DNA of 64,000 nucleotides from Pipra filicauda (Eukaryota > Chordata > Aves > Passeriformes > Pipridae): the NCBI RefSeq assembly GCF_003945595.2, contig NW_024104557.1:558001-622000 (forward strand), given 5' to 3'. This document shows positions 10,211 to 22,635 of this stretch, piece after piece; the first letter of the stretch is position 1; the number at the start of each line of letters is the position of its first letter. Below the pieces are notes generated by a model. The model did no database searches and was not told the origin of the DNA. It was given only the letters and a program-made list of their open reading frames with translations. Both the position numbers and the translations under genes were made by a program.

Positions 10211-10720
10211 GAATCACAGAATCATAGAATGGTTTGGGTTGGAAGGGACTTTAAAGACCATCTCATTCCACCCCCTGCCATGGGCAGGGACACCTTCCAC
10301 TATCCCCACTTGCTCCAAGCCCCATCCAACCTGGCCTTGGACACTTCCAGGGATGGAGCAGCCACAGCCTCTCTGGGCAACCTGTGCCAGGGCCTCACCA
10401 CCCTCACAGGGAAGAATTTCTTCCCAATATCCCATCTATCCCTGCCCTCTGGCAGTGGGAAGCCATCCCTCCCCATCCTGTCCCTCCATGCCTTGTCCCC
10501 AGTCCCTCTCCAGCTCTCCTGGAGCCCCTTCAGGCCCTGCCAGGGGCTCTCAGCTCTCCCTGGAACCTTCCCTTCTCCAGGGGAACCCCCCCAACTCTCC
10601 CAGCCTGGCTCCAGAGCAGAGGGGCTCCAGCCCTGGCAGCATCTCCGTGGCCTCTAACAAGTCCACATCTTCCTTGTGCTGAGGTCCCCAGAGCTGGACA
10701 CAGCACTGCAGTTGGGATCT
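10211..10720 (-). mobile_element. CR1 LINE, 5'-truncated, well preserved
   Basis: The 3' end (gaatcacagaatcatagaa) is at 10211 and the copy runs rightwards on the minus strand for about 510 bases. It includes the region that on the minus strand reads as the C-terminal ORF2 and a 'cagagctggacacagcactgc' segment near 10690. Low divergence suggests a relatively young copy of the 'gtttgggttggaagggac' type. Confidence 0.93.
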
Positions 10721-11854
10721 CAATCCCCTCCCTTGGGAAAAGGGTTATCAAGCTCATTAACTCCTTCTTTCTGACCACATTCTTAGTGCAGGGCAGGTGG
10801 TTTCACAGAGCCCATCTGTGGTTTGCAGTGAAGACACTGAGGAGCAGAAATTATTTTGGCTTTCTGGATGCAAGACCTGACGCAGCAAGGGGAGGAAAGA
10901 GGCTGAATCTAAATGGAGCCCCTCCAAACTCAGCCCAAAAAAAGGGGCATTAAAGCAAGGTGGCAAAGCATCTTTCAGGCCATCACCAATCAGTGCCTGT
11001 CGACACAGGTGGGCTGTGGGCATTTTAGGAGGAGCAAATCTCCACCCCATGTCTCAGACACAGCCTAATCCAGCGGACAGGAGCCAAGGAGAGAGGCCAG
11101 GTCCTTTTGTGAGCAAGGGGAACAGCCCTGAGTGCTGTGCTGCTTTCTGGGAGGCTGAAGCAGGTGGTATGGGTAGATAGAACAAGCAGATAAATGTGGT
11201 TTATAGGGCTGGTGGGACATGTTTGTTGTTTCACTGGGAATGTTGATGTGTTCAAAATGAAGCATTCCTCAGGGATGTTCTTTTTTTGCCTTTTGCTCTC
11301 TTAAAAGCCATATAATAAAACACTCCAATACCAAGCAGAACATTTTAGATCAGCATTTCCAAATATTTTTTTTATTTTTTTCAGGGAGGAATGAGCAAAA
11401 CATAAGGCCAATTACTTCAGAAGTTACTAACAGAATTAGCAGTTAGCAGAACAATTGCTAATGATGATGTAAAAAGAACAGTCCCTGATGTATAGAATAC
11501 AATAAATAACAGCATAAAAGATAAATCACAGCACAACTAAGTATATAAATAAAAATGCTACAAAAGGTCAAAATTGCAACAAAGAATTGCTCTGTTATCG
11601 CAGAAAAATATTTCTGTTGGCAGTTTTGTTTCTCTGCAAAATTTTGCTTCACCCAAATGTCAGCGTTTATTTGCCATTACTGGATTTTTTCCTACCAGTT
11701 TGAAATCCAGGCCATCAGCTGCCTCAAATGGCAGGTGTGGTTGGAGCTCTGAACCAAAGCCCCTCTGACTTGTGAGGGTCTGCCTCCCGTGGCTGACTCT
11801 TTTGCTCATAAATCAAAGTCTGAGGAGCAGTTTTTTGGAAAAGGATACTAAACT

Positions 11855-12235
11855 TCATGGAATCATGGAATATCCTGAGCTGGAAGGCACCCACAAGGAT
11901 CATCCAGTCCAGCTCCTGGCCCTGCACAGACACCCCAAAAATCCCATCCTGTCCCTCAGAGCGTTGTCCAAACCTTCCTGGAGCTCTGGCAGCCTTGGGT
12001 CCATGACCATTCCCTGGGGAGCCTGGGCAGTGCCCAACCACCCTCTGGGGGAAGAACTTCTTTCTAATATCCAACCGAAATCTCCCCTGACACAACCTCA
12101 GGCAGTTCCCTCTGGTCCTGTCACTGATCCCCACAGAGAAGGGATCAGTGCCTGCCTCTCCTCTGCCCCTCATGAGGAAGTTGTGACTGCAACGAGGTCT
12201 CCTCTCAGTCTCCTTCATCGCTTCTGCAAATCCCC
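11855..12235 (-). mobile_element. CR1 LINE, 5'-truncated
   Basis: The 3' end starts at about 11855 with a tail of the type 'atatcctgagctggaaggcacccacaagg'. A minus-strand frame retains ORF2 C-terminal pieces SDRTRGN, RFRLDIRKKFF and related text. The tail differs from the two other CR1 tail types in the window. Confidence 0.92.
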
Positions 12236-14900
12236 CTGTTAAACCACCAAGGAGTGTCCTCAGGAGTGGTGTTCCAAGTTTCCTAGTCTGGAAATATTAT
12301 TTCCAATAAAGAGGTTGTACCTTTGTGTGCAAATATCTTTGTGTAAATATCCGAATTTGATGCTTATTTGAATAATGTCTCCAGCTGCTGGTCCAAATAT
12401 TGAACCTGATGCAACCTACAGAGCTAAAGGGGTAATGAATTTAGCAACAGATGTAGCAATGGCCATGTGAAGGCATTAGCCAGATGTTTGCTTTTAGCAG
12501 GACACGTGTAGGTGAGGCTTGTTCTCTTCCCCCAGGCCCTGAAATGACTGCATGGATGCATTCTGATTTAGAGGCCAGAAGGGAACAATAGAGTTGCTTT
12601 GGCTGATAAAAGCAAAATAGCATTGCTGATAACTCTCTAGTTTGGAGGTGAGCTGGGTCAGAGAAGCCCCATTAAGATACATTTTGCTGAAGGAATGACC
12701 TTACTGCAATGGCTCCATTATTTGGGTGGCAGCATCAGTTTCTTATTAGCTGTTCCCAAGTGATTCTGTGCTGCTTTGTCATTGCAGCCAGTGAACTTGG
12801 CCTTCCAGGCCAGGGATTTCTGTTGGCAAGCAGAGCCAGGGAGGAGAATGGGCAGTGATAGATAAAAGCATTCCTGGGTTTCTAGAGCTTAAAGAGCAGC
12901 TGCTTCAGGAGCCATGGGCCATATGCAGATGTATTTTCCAGGTGAATGCCCATCCCAGGATGTAACCAGGATGCCCTTGCAAAGCTTAAACGAGATGCCT
13001 TGAATCAGACTTCCCAGATCTCCACTCTCAGGATGTCTCTCTAGATGGGAAATGTTATAGAGCTGCAGCTCCCAAAGTTCTTCACTTCATGCTTTGGTAC
13101 AAACCCTGTTTCTGCAAATGAGCTTTGGTGGGGTTTGAAAATGTTCCACGTGGTTTCCAAACCCTGTGGAAGTTCAGCAGCCAATGGCTGAGACACCTGG
13201 TTGCTGAGGAGAGGGGGAGATGGTCACCTCCCCTTCCTCTGTGCTGCTCCAGGGGGCTTTAGACAACACTGCTGGGTGAATTTTTAACCATGGTGTTTCT
13301 AAAGCTGAAGCTTTTTAAGCAACCACCTGGTAATTGTAGCATACACCATATTTCCTGACCTTCCAGGGAGGAAGGTGGTAGATCCAAACCCCCAAAAAGT
13401 GGGATCAGATCTCCCTTCCCACTGGTGAAGAGGTTGCTTTTTTTATTGAAGGTGCCTTTCAAATTACACACCCCCAGTGGAAGAAAGAGGGTAGAGAGAA
13501 ATTTCATATATATTTTTTCTCTTGCTGTTAAAGGCAAAGAAACAAAGGTATGAAACAAGATCCTTCAGGGAAAGGGGCCAAATTTGCTGTCTCCCCTGTT
13601 AGGCGCCCTGGATCACCATGGCCCCAGAAGATACTATCCAAATCAGTCTTTCTGTACCTGGATATTAGGGATCTTGAAATCTAAAGAGTCAATTAAACAA
13701 GAGAGATGACTCCCGAAGGTTCATGGAAGCTACTTTGGAGAAGACAATGAGTAATCTGCTTGTGTCAGCTACGTGAAGAGCTAAATCAAGTCAAGGAATC
13801 AGTCATTATTAAAACTATCATCATCATTTTTAGTAGGAACCAGAATAAAAATGTACAGAGAGGAAAAGAAGAAAAATACACCCTCAGAAAAGCGTGTGTT
13901 ATCAACAATTTGCCAGTCAGTTGGAGAAAATGGTACAGAGGCAGCAACCTGGAAAGGGAGGCAGAGGCAGATGAGTAAGGCCACATTAAAAAACAGTAGG
14001 AACCCAACACAGATATTTTTTAATGGCTTCTGGGTTGCAGCAGTGGCTGATTGCAGGCCATGATGCAGGAGTGAAAAGGGAAGTGCAGTAATCTGATGCA
14101 GATGTTCCAGCAGTGAGTGAATCCTTGGTTTTGACAGCAGTTCTTTGGCATTCAGGAAATTGCTGTGGTTAGAGATTAATGCTTTCTCCTGCTCTGCTTT
14201 CCTTCCAGGATGAGGGAAAATAAAGCATGGAAAATGAACACAGAAGTTATGGAAAGCTGAGGGGGCGGTGGTGGAGTTTGTTTTTCCCTCCCCTCGTCTG
14301 AAGCCGTGTTTGCTGGAGAAAGTGTGAGAAGCAAATGTTTGCCTTAGGTTCTATTTGTTTACGAAGAATTTAACTGCCAATTCCTAGAGCCAGTAAAGAC
14401 CAGAACTCAGGTCCTCACCATCCAGGGGTGCCTCCTCATTTCAAACAGTTCCATGTGACAGGAGTACCTTAACAGAGCAATGAGGGATCAGGAGAGAGGG
14501 TGAATGTGAGCAAAATTAGCATGACTGTTAATAGCTTGTTGAGTGCTTGGAAGAGATTTTGTTTAGGAGAGCTCTTAGCACCCAGTCGTGTATTTTCAGC
14601 ATGAAAAGGTGTGAAAATCCCGTTGTGTAACAGTGCCCCACCTCAGATCACTTCTTGTTTTATAAAACAGTTGGGTGCAGTACTGTACTAGTGAGAAATT
14701 CTGGATTTTCCTGCACAATTTTCCTGCACATCTTTGGCAGTGTTGGCTGTGCCACAGCTGCCAAGTTACATATATCTGAGCTTGAATATTCTCCTGGCTC
14801 CAGATTAGCTGCTAAAGCAAAGTGAAGCCAAAATTGCCAAGAAATGCACTAAAGGAGAGGAAAAGGGCTGGTAAGGACACCAAAGACAGAGATACATAAC
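12236..14900. other. Intergenic, nothing recognised
   Basis: No coding exon, RNA gene or recognised repeat is seen in this 2.7 kb. Open frames are at most about 100 codons and have no recognisable domain. Confidence 0.5.
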
Positions 14901-15061
14901 AAGAGAAGCTGTGGCTGCCCCATCCCTGGAAGTGTTCAAGGCCAGGTTGGATGGGACTTGGAGCAACCTGGGCTAGTGGAAGGTGTCCCTGCCCATGGCA
15001 GGGGGGTGGAATGAGGTGGTCTTTAATGTCCCTTCCAACCCAAACCATTCTATGATTTTAT
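14901..15061 (+). mobile_element. CR1 LINE 3' end fragment
   Basis: About 160 bases from agagaagctgtggctgcccc through caaggccaggttggatggg to the ccttccaacccaaaccattc terminus. It is in tail-to-tail arrangement with the next CR1 copy. Confidence 0.93.
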
Positions 15062-15067
15062 GTTTTT

Positions 15068-15255
15068 GATCTCCAAGGTCATTGAACCCAATCTTTGACC
15101 AAACAGCACCTTGTCAAGTTAGACTAGAGTACTAAGTGCCATGCCCAGTCATTTCTTGAGCACTTCCAGGGATGGTGACTCCACCACCTCCCTGGGCAGC
15201 CCATTCCAATGTTTAACCACCCTTTCAGTGGAGAAATTCTTCCTGAATTCGTCTT
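15068..15255 (-). mobile_element. Older CR1 LINE fragment
   Basis: The segment reads on the minus strand as a diverged CR1: 'ccaaggtcattgaacccaatc' at the tail, then 'cttccagggatggtgactcc' and 'ctccctgggcagcccattcc' as the antisense of the ORF2 C-terminal part. It lacks a clean octamer tail and seems older than its neighbour. Confidence 0.8.
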
Positions 15256-17052
15256 CTTTTCACTGTGTTGATGCAGTGAAACTCAAAGCACACAAAACTG
15301 ATAAAGCAGGGAGCTGATGGCACAATTTAGTGTAAAAATCCCTTCATGCTCATTAATTGCTCCATATAATTGTTTTTTGAATACTTCCACAGGTGTTGTC
15401 TAATTCTTTAAAAATAACTCACTGGATTCAGATTAATAAAATCCCCCTGAGTTCATAGAGGCAAAACTAATTTTGGAGTTTTTTATAGCAGGCTGGAAAA
15501 CCTGAAGTTGAATGTATTGAGAACACTAATACATCCAGGTGGAGCAATGCCTTCAGGTGTCAGTTCAGGGACTGCAGGAATTAGATGCTTTCACACAAGA
15601 TACCTAAAAATGAGCTCTTGGTGTTCTGATGGGTAGTTCCAAAAATACCTAGGATTTCTATAAAGCAACTCAAAGCTCAATAGGGAAAAAAATAACAGCA
15701 AGCACCGGGAAAGTTAGCAGTGGAAAAGAAAACAGAGAACGTTGTGGCACTCCATAAATCAGGAAATTATGAGCTGAATGGATCGGCAGAGGGAATGCAC
15801 TGCTCTGACTCTCCCTAACTCAAGGCTGACCATTTTAAAGCCAGCTCCAGGAACATCAACAGAGACTCTTTTTGAACAAAAGACACACCTTTCGTGTCTC
15901 TCTGTCACGGTGGAGAACCATGTTGTTACCCCCAGCCATTAGGGCATTAGGGCTGATGTGCCCCACTGACTTGTGGTGTCCCATCTACCCCAAATAATCG
16001 TCTGGGACAAGAGGGATGGGCTCAGTGCTCCAAGACTGTGGGTGCCAGCACTGGTAGGAGGGGAGATGGACCTGCCTTAATACTGGTAGGACTCATGACC
16101 CCGTGATACGTTCAGTGGGTACTCAGCTCTCTGTGCCAAGCTGAAGGAGGTGGGAAGGATGTGGGACAGTCTTCTGGGAAGCAGACTTCAAGATCTGTCA
16201 CAAGACTAAGGGTCCAAAGCTCTTACCTGGAATCTGCCTTGGTCCTCTTCCCTTTTCTGGCTCCAAGTGTTGTATTTTCCCATAATGACTGGTTTGGGAT
16301 CACCAGACTGGGTAATGACCTGGAATAATTTCATAAGAGGTGAGCCCGGGCTGGAATTCAGCCAAGAAACACAAACGGTTCAAGTACCTGATTAGGAGAT
16401 GAGCTTAAGCCAATTTGCAAGGAAAAACAAGGTCTGTGGGATTTAATTCAGTTCTTATCGTGGTCATGATCTCAGGACATGAAACATAAGAGAGATGGAT
16501 CCCCGTGTGGTTGGCAAAGATTAGAAAATGTGCTGTTTCCTTCTCATATGACACACTTAATTCTGAAGTATCTGCTGGACAGCTTGGGTGGATTCCTTGC
16601 AGGGCTGACTTTCCCAAAGCAATGCTGTATCCTTCCAAATAATGTGTCCAAAGCAGCATGTTCCTATTAGGGAAAACTACACAGTTGAGAGATTTGCTTA
16701 ACTGGAGCTTCTCTCCAGAAACAAGGTTGGCTCTGCAGTGGCAAATCCTGGTGATGGTCATTGAATTGAGATGTATGGCCAAGGCAGGACATGCCAGGGT
16801 GTGATACATACTCAGATTTCTGGGATGTTTATCCAAATGATGTTAAACAATCTGACCAGCCCGATGCTTGCTCATTTATACTGGATATTTGTATTTCATT
16901 ATTGCCTCTAAGTCTTGGCAATCACTGTGAATCATTACAGACACCCCACTCAAAGTTCTTTTCCCAGGTAGATGCATTCAGATCAACTTGTAAAGTCGCA
17001 AGATTTTATCAAAATTCACAGGTGGCAACACTTTGCTAAACAGAAACTGCTG
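15256..17052. other. Intergenic, nothing recognised
   Basis: About 1.8 kb with no exon, RNA gene or repeat I can name. The longest frame (minus, 16405-16836, 143 codons) has no recognisable domain and is likely chance. Confidence 0.5.
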
Positions 17053-17242
17053 GTGAGGCCCTGGCACAGGTTGCCCAGAGAAGCTGTGGCTGCCCCTGGA
17101 TCCCTGGAAGTGTCCAAGGCCAGGTTGGATGGGGCTTGGAGCAACCTGGGCTAGTGGAAGGTGTCCCTGCCCATGGCAGGAGGGTGGAACTGGATGGTCT
17201 TTAATGTCCCTTCCAACCCAAACTGTTCTGGGATTCTGTGGT
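17053..17242 (+). mobile_element. CR1 LINE 3' end fragment
   Basis: About 190 bases from the 'gaggccctggcacaggttgc' ORF2 C-terminal part, encoding LPREAVAAPGSLEVSKARLD, to the ccttccaacccaaactgttc terminus. It carries the extra 'gga' triplet (cccctggatccctgg) seen also in the copies at 24.6 and 39.1 kb. Confidence 0.93.
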
Positions 17243-18079
17243 ATCTTCATCAAGTGCCACAACCATCTTCCAACTCTCAGTGGGAAAGATTCACTTTATA
17301 ACTTTGAATCCACTTCTGGAAAATCAGCTGAATTAGTCACAGTAGTAACTATTGGTAGCAAGTGGGGGATGTGTGAAAGGAATTCTTTGATCCAGACATG
17401 TCTGGAAAGAAGACTGCAGCAGTGTATACGAAGAACCCTTAAAACTCTGGATTTTACTAAGCCATAATTTTTGATGGGCAACTAAAAAAAAACAAAACAA
17501 CAAAACAAAACCCAAAAAAACACCTAAGCAAAGAGACAAGAAGATGTTATGACTTTTAGTAGAGCAGATAGAAACAGACTCAGAACATGAAGGTAGAGGA
17601 CAGCCTGGATAAGACTAAAAGGGTATGGATACATCTTAGGAAAAAAAGGTAAGATATTGATGATGGTCTTCAGAAAAATGCATTTCCTCAAATGGAAGGA
17701 GTTAAGGCCCAGATGATAACTTTTTTAGAGGGAAAAATTGTGGAGAACTGGCAATGCCTTAAGAAATTCCTGTTAAAGGAAGACATACGGATTATTCCAA
17801 CATGGAAAATAGCTTAAGAAAGTTGTAAGAAACCTACTTGTCAGAATTAATATCACTGAAAAGAAACAAGAATTCAGGCTATAATGGGAGGAAAAAAGTA
17901 TAGATCAGGAAGGTGTTTCAAAGGATCTGGACTTGACAGCATTCTCCTGTGTATATTCTGGGAGACAACTGGAAAAACCCACGGAGATATGGTAATGACC
18001 TTTGAGAACATGGGGTGGGGAGAGGTGGAGAAAGACTGTATTAGTCTTTGGAAAGAAGGATGGGTGATCCAGTGAGTTG

Positions 18080-18830
18080 GCATCATTTTGGTTTCCAGAA
18101 TAATGTTGAAATAAATCCTCAGTCTGTAAGCATGAAGAAGACAACAGAGGGATGAATAACTGCTGAAACTTCTTTATTATTTTTTAAGGACAACCTGTGT
18201 TGAAGAATTTTAATTTCATTTTTTGACAAAGCAGTAGGCCTGGAGGATAGGAAAAAACTGCGTAGATGTTAAATATTCTGACTTAAGGTCTGGACATTAT
18301 TTTACTAAATAGTGTCTTAAGCAATTTTGAGAACTAAGGATTAGATAATGCTAATATTTATTGTACTGGCATTTGACTGGAAAACAGCAAAGCATTAGTA
18401 ACTGTTGTCTGAAAAATATCAGACCACAATGTTGTATTAAGAAACAAAAGCATAAATCTCCATAGAACGGGTACCAGTCAACAATTTTTATTAATGATTT
18501 TGAAATTCAGCAGACTGGTCACATTTGCAATCCATGTGGACATGCAGAAGGACAAGACTGAAATCCAAAACTGTCTTGAAAGATTGGAAAAATTATCTGG
18601 AAAAAATAAAGTCCAATTCAATAAGGCCAAATGTAAAATTCTAGTCCACAGAAGGAATAATCAGCTGGGTGATACAGGAGAGTGGATGAGTGACAGCGGC
18701 ACACAAGGAACATTTGTCAGGAATTCACACTGCTGTGGAAAAGAAAAGTGCCCTGCAGAGATGGGAATGCACCAGGCTGTAAATAAAAATCAATCAAGTT
18801 CATGGCAACATTTTTTTCTCACTTGAATCA
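18080..18830 (+). mobile_element. Old CR1-like reverse transcriptase relic
   Basis: This is a decayed stretch of CR1-type ORF2. In one frame it reads a C..F..F pattern near 18195, then VDVKYSDL at about 18262 (family VDVVYLDF), then FINDFE at 18487 (family FINDLD). After a frameshift it reads LKFSRL (the FADD catalytic box, lost), then IQNCLERLEK and KAKCKIL..RRNN (family IQRDLDRLE and KCKVLHLGRNN). Order and spacing match the family within a few codons. Stops and the missing FADD mean it is inactive. It may extend left to about 17560. Confidence 0.78.
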
Positions 18831-19359
18831 TTCTAATGTGACATAACACTCTTAAATTGTGTGTAATCATATTGCTGTGAAGCTACTGGAAATTAATCTG
18901 ATATTTCCACGTTCTATGATCTCTCAGGGTTTGGGATATCCTTATTTTGTTTTATTACACTTTTAATTTGGATAGTAGCCAAAAAAAGGAGCCAAGAGAG
19001 ACGATGGGAAGGTCATCTAATGATGTGGTCGTGGCTAAGACTGATTTTGGCACAGAAATCCTGGTAACTTTGGTCTACAGAAAATTTGTGGCTTGTGATG
19101 AGCTCTGCTGTTAGTTCAGAGAGGAGATGACACAGCTGATGGTAATGGATGACACAAGGGCAATTTTCAGCTCAGTGATGTTGGAGGTCCATCTTTCTAT
19201 GAAGAGACCTCAAATAGCTCAGGGTGAACAAGGATTTAAAATATGTGCCACTCTGGTATGACTCCATTTCTTAGGCCCCCGTCCCTCTACTGGGAATGAA
19301 GATACCTGGTCAATATACTGGTATTGACCATCGTGGGAAACATAGCACAGCTGGAATTT

Positions 19360-19505
19360 CATGGACCCATGACATCAAATTTTAGGCTGGAAGGGGCCTC
19401 CAGAGGTTATCTAGTCCAATACTCTGCTCAAAACAGGTTTCACCAGGTCTGGTTACTCGTGGACATGCCCAGATGACTCTGGAAAACCTTCATGGAGAGA
19501 TTGTT
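19360..19505 (-). mobile_element. Diverged CR1 LINE 3' fragment
   Basis: The segment contains 'aggctggaaggggcctccagaggttatctagtccaa', an older CR1 tail type on the minus strand, followed by 'ctctgctcaaaacaggtt'. No ORF2 frame is readable. Confidence 0.75.
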
Positions 19506-20959
19506 TCTTTTATCACCTGTACCTCTGGCTTTTCAATATTTCTTTGAGAGGCTGAAGGGGCAAAAATGAAGGTGGTTTCAATCCTGTGATAATTCTAAAA
19601 ACCAAAACTCAAATGATGCAAGCTAAAGGCTGAAAAGAATGAATTGCAAGTGCAAAACATTGCAAGAAAATGAAGAAAGAGGAGGGTAAAGAAGGGGGAA
19701 AGAGTTAATTCCTCATTTGTACAGATTGCAATATGTACAGACAAAGAGATAACAGGGTGCTAATGTCCCAAGTTCTTTACTATGTTGATTGGCATGAGCA
19801 ACATAAATAAAGTCAGCTATAGTTAGAGCTTGTTCCTACATGTCCAGACAGCTCTGTAAAATGCAGGAATTTAAGGAGGGGTGAATCCTGCCAGCTCTTA
19901 CCCAGTCGTGTTGAATGCTGAGTCCAACACTGCTCCTCTGGTGAGGAAAAGTTTTCAGGATGGTGTGCCAGGTGTGTTCCTTAAACAGATCCTTGGTCAG
20001 CAGGCTTTTCCAAAGCATATCCGATTCCCAAGCCCTTTGGAAACCTCACCTGGCATTAATTCCATTTGTGTTTACCAGTGCTGTAAATTAGAGGTGTCAC
20101 ATGGACTCAGATCTGCAAAAAAGGCTGTTATTTTTCATACTCTATGGTCAGGAATAACAAGTCTGCTGATGGGCCAGAAAGCATGATTTCCCATTTGGAA
20201 GAATTTAAAGAATTAATTGTTTGGCAGAACAAATGTCCTCGTAAAATTAAGCGTCAGAACACATTTTGCCCTTTGATTCCCTCTAAAAGTCTCAGATAAA
20301 CCAACTTAACCGAGATACACAAATCATGTACATCAGCTGCCTGGCATGGAAAAAGGAATGCCATGTGTAAAGGAATAAAAACTCTCTGGATTTTTAAAGA
20401 GATGAAGTAACCTGAGTTGCCTGAAATCTTTTTTGATTCACAAACAGTTTAAAAATGTTTGAAATATATTTTTCTTGTTTTTGCACCTGTTTCTCCATGG
20501 TTATTGAAAAATTTGTGTCTGGGATACATGAGAGCTATTCAGAGGGAATTTGTCAAGAATGACATACCTACATCCACTTCTAATCCAGGAATCCAGGAAA
20601 CATCACAAAAACTTGGCAGAACCTGAATTTGATAAGAATCATTCCTGCTCTCCATCAGCATGGTGAAAATCCCACCAGAGCACATAAGGAAGATTTATGT
20701 ACATACCTATATCTAGTTATGTATATATGCATTATAAAGAAAAAAATACTTTGGATTGATTGATTTACACTAGATTGCATTAAACAAAATAATTTTTTTT
20801 GTGAAACTAAGAAAAAGAAGGTAGAAGAGGAACTGGGATCAAGAACTTTGGCAAACACATCGCATTTTGGAAACACGAAATATTCCCAAGACAAGGAGTA
20901 GCTCGTTTCTGGGATGTGTCACCCAGTTTACAGCTGCAGCAGATATATCTGGAGTTACA

Positions 20960-21228
20960 GGACAAGGGGAATAGATTCAGACTGACAGAGAGTGGGTTTA
21001 GATTGGATATTAGGGAAAAAGTCATTGCTGTGAGGGTGGGGATGCCCTGGCACAAGTTGCCCAGAGAAGCTGTGGCTGCCCCATCCCTGGAAGTGTCCAA
21101 GGCCAGGCTGGATGGGGCTTGGAGCAACCTGGTCTAGTGGAAGGTGTCCCTGCCCATGGCAGGGCGTGGGACTGGATGATCTTTAAGGTCCCTTCCAACC
21201 CAAACCCTTCCATGATTCTGGGATTCCG
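20960..21228 (+). mobile_element. CR1 LINE, 5'-truncated
   Basis: About 270 bases. A plus-strand frame keeps the ORF2 C-terminus: GFRLDIREKVI, then MPWHKLPREAV and PSLEVSKARLDGAW. The copy ends at the ccttccaacccaaacccttcc terminus with gattctgggattc. Confidence 0.94.
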
Positions 21229-22478
21229 TCATATCTAATAGTAAAGGAAAGCTTCCAAACACGCCAGTTATTAAAAAAAAGGTTTCTTAGTACATTTTTT
21301 TATGACATATCTCTAACCTGGCTATTGATGCAGGAGTGACATACTGCCTTTTTCTGCAGCAAAACACTTCTGTTGGGTAAAACTCCTTCCAGGCATGGGT
21401 CAGGCTGAAAGGCTTTCCAGCATTAGGCAAGGACACACACACAAAAGTGAAGCACATTCCCCTGGGGGCTTTAAACTTTACCCCAGAGCTGTCCAGGGGG
21501 GGCATTTTAGTGCTGGTGGCAGGAGTTGTATTTGTAGCCTCCTGAAAGCAGAGTGGGATGGTGATGGGGGGAAAGGGAAGGCAAGGAAAAAATAAAATGT
21601 GATGGCCTGGGTTTCTGTAGTGGCAATGAGGCTTTTAAGAAAAGGGGAAGTTAAAAAAAGCACTCTGAAAGCATCCAGAAATCTCAGCACCTCCTCTCAT
21701 CTCACAGTATGGATAGAGAGAGACAGGGAAAGGCAGAGGGTATAAAAAACAAACACAAAACTTAATGCTGTGCTTGCCCTGGGATAACTAAAGAGAGGGA
21801 GGAGGGGGGAGATGAAACCAACTTTTTGCTTTGCTGGTGCAGAACAAGGTGAGAACAGTCACAGCTTCTCTCTTACACTTGACCTCCCAGTTTTGTACAA
21901 TTTAGGATGTCTTCTGTGAGGGGGAAAAATGTACATGTAAAAGGAGTTATAGCAGAGATTTTTTATGGAGAAGTTACAAGACTCATTCAGAAAATACAAT
22001 TGTGGGCAGTTAACAGCATGGAAAATTCAAAAGAGCTGCAGAAACGTGTTTGATTGTGCAGCAAACAAAAGGCTGGAGAACAAAAAGTGAGAACAAGCTA
22101 CTTCTTTTACTTCAGTCTGTCTTGCACTGTTTAGTCCATTATAAGCTATAAATAAACTGCACATCTTTGTAGAGATCATTGTGTGTAACAGAAATCCAAG
22201 AAAGATGGTAAAGGATACACATAATTTGAATTATCCCTCACAGCTTCAGGAATGGGACATGTGATGGTCGGGACACAGGTGGTCTGGAGCACTGGAGCTG
22301 TGATTTGTGAACGTGGCCCCCAGAAAGTGCAAGGCTGTGCATGGCAGAAGTTCCTGTGGGATGCCAACACACCCAATTATGTTCACAGGTTCCTTTCAGT
22401 TCCTAAACTGGGGGCAGTGACACTGCAGTGGAAACTGAGGCACGGGTTGCTGCAAAGGCTTTTGCTCAGAATCAAAAA
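21229..22478. other. Intergenic, nothing recognised
   Basis: About 1.25 kb with no exon or recognised repeat. The segment 21440-21600 is G-rich with a chance plus-strand frame. Confidence 0.5.
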
Positions 22479-22635
22479 ATGGAATCACAAAAATCGTTAA
22501 GGTTGGAAAAGACCTTGAGGTCATCAAGTCCAAACATCAGCCCAGCCCCTTCACCACGTTCACCAAGCTGTGTCCTCAAGTGGCAAATCCACACGTTTTT
22601 TTTACCAATTCCAGGGATGGTAACTCCCCCAAATC
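22479..22635 (-). mobile_element. CR1 LINE 3' fragment
   Basis: The minus-strand tail is 'ggttggaaaagaccttgaggtcatcaagtccaa', followed by antisense ORF2 end text ('ttccagggatggtaactccc'). It belongs to the same tail type as the copies at 0.9, 40.0, 50.0 and 58.9 kb. Confidence 0.88.

Noticed and set aside
10100..10657. 185-codon plus-strand ORF
   Set aside because: Most of it is the antisense of a CR1 copy.
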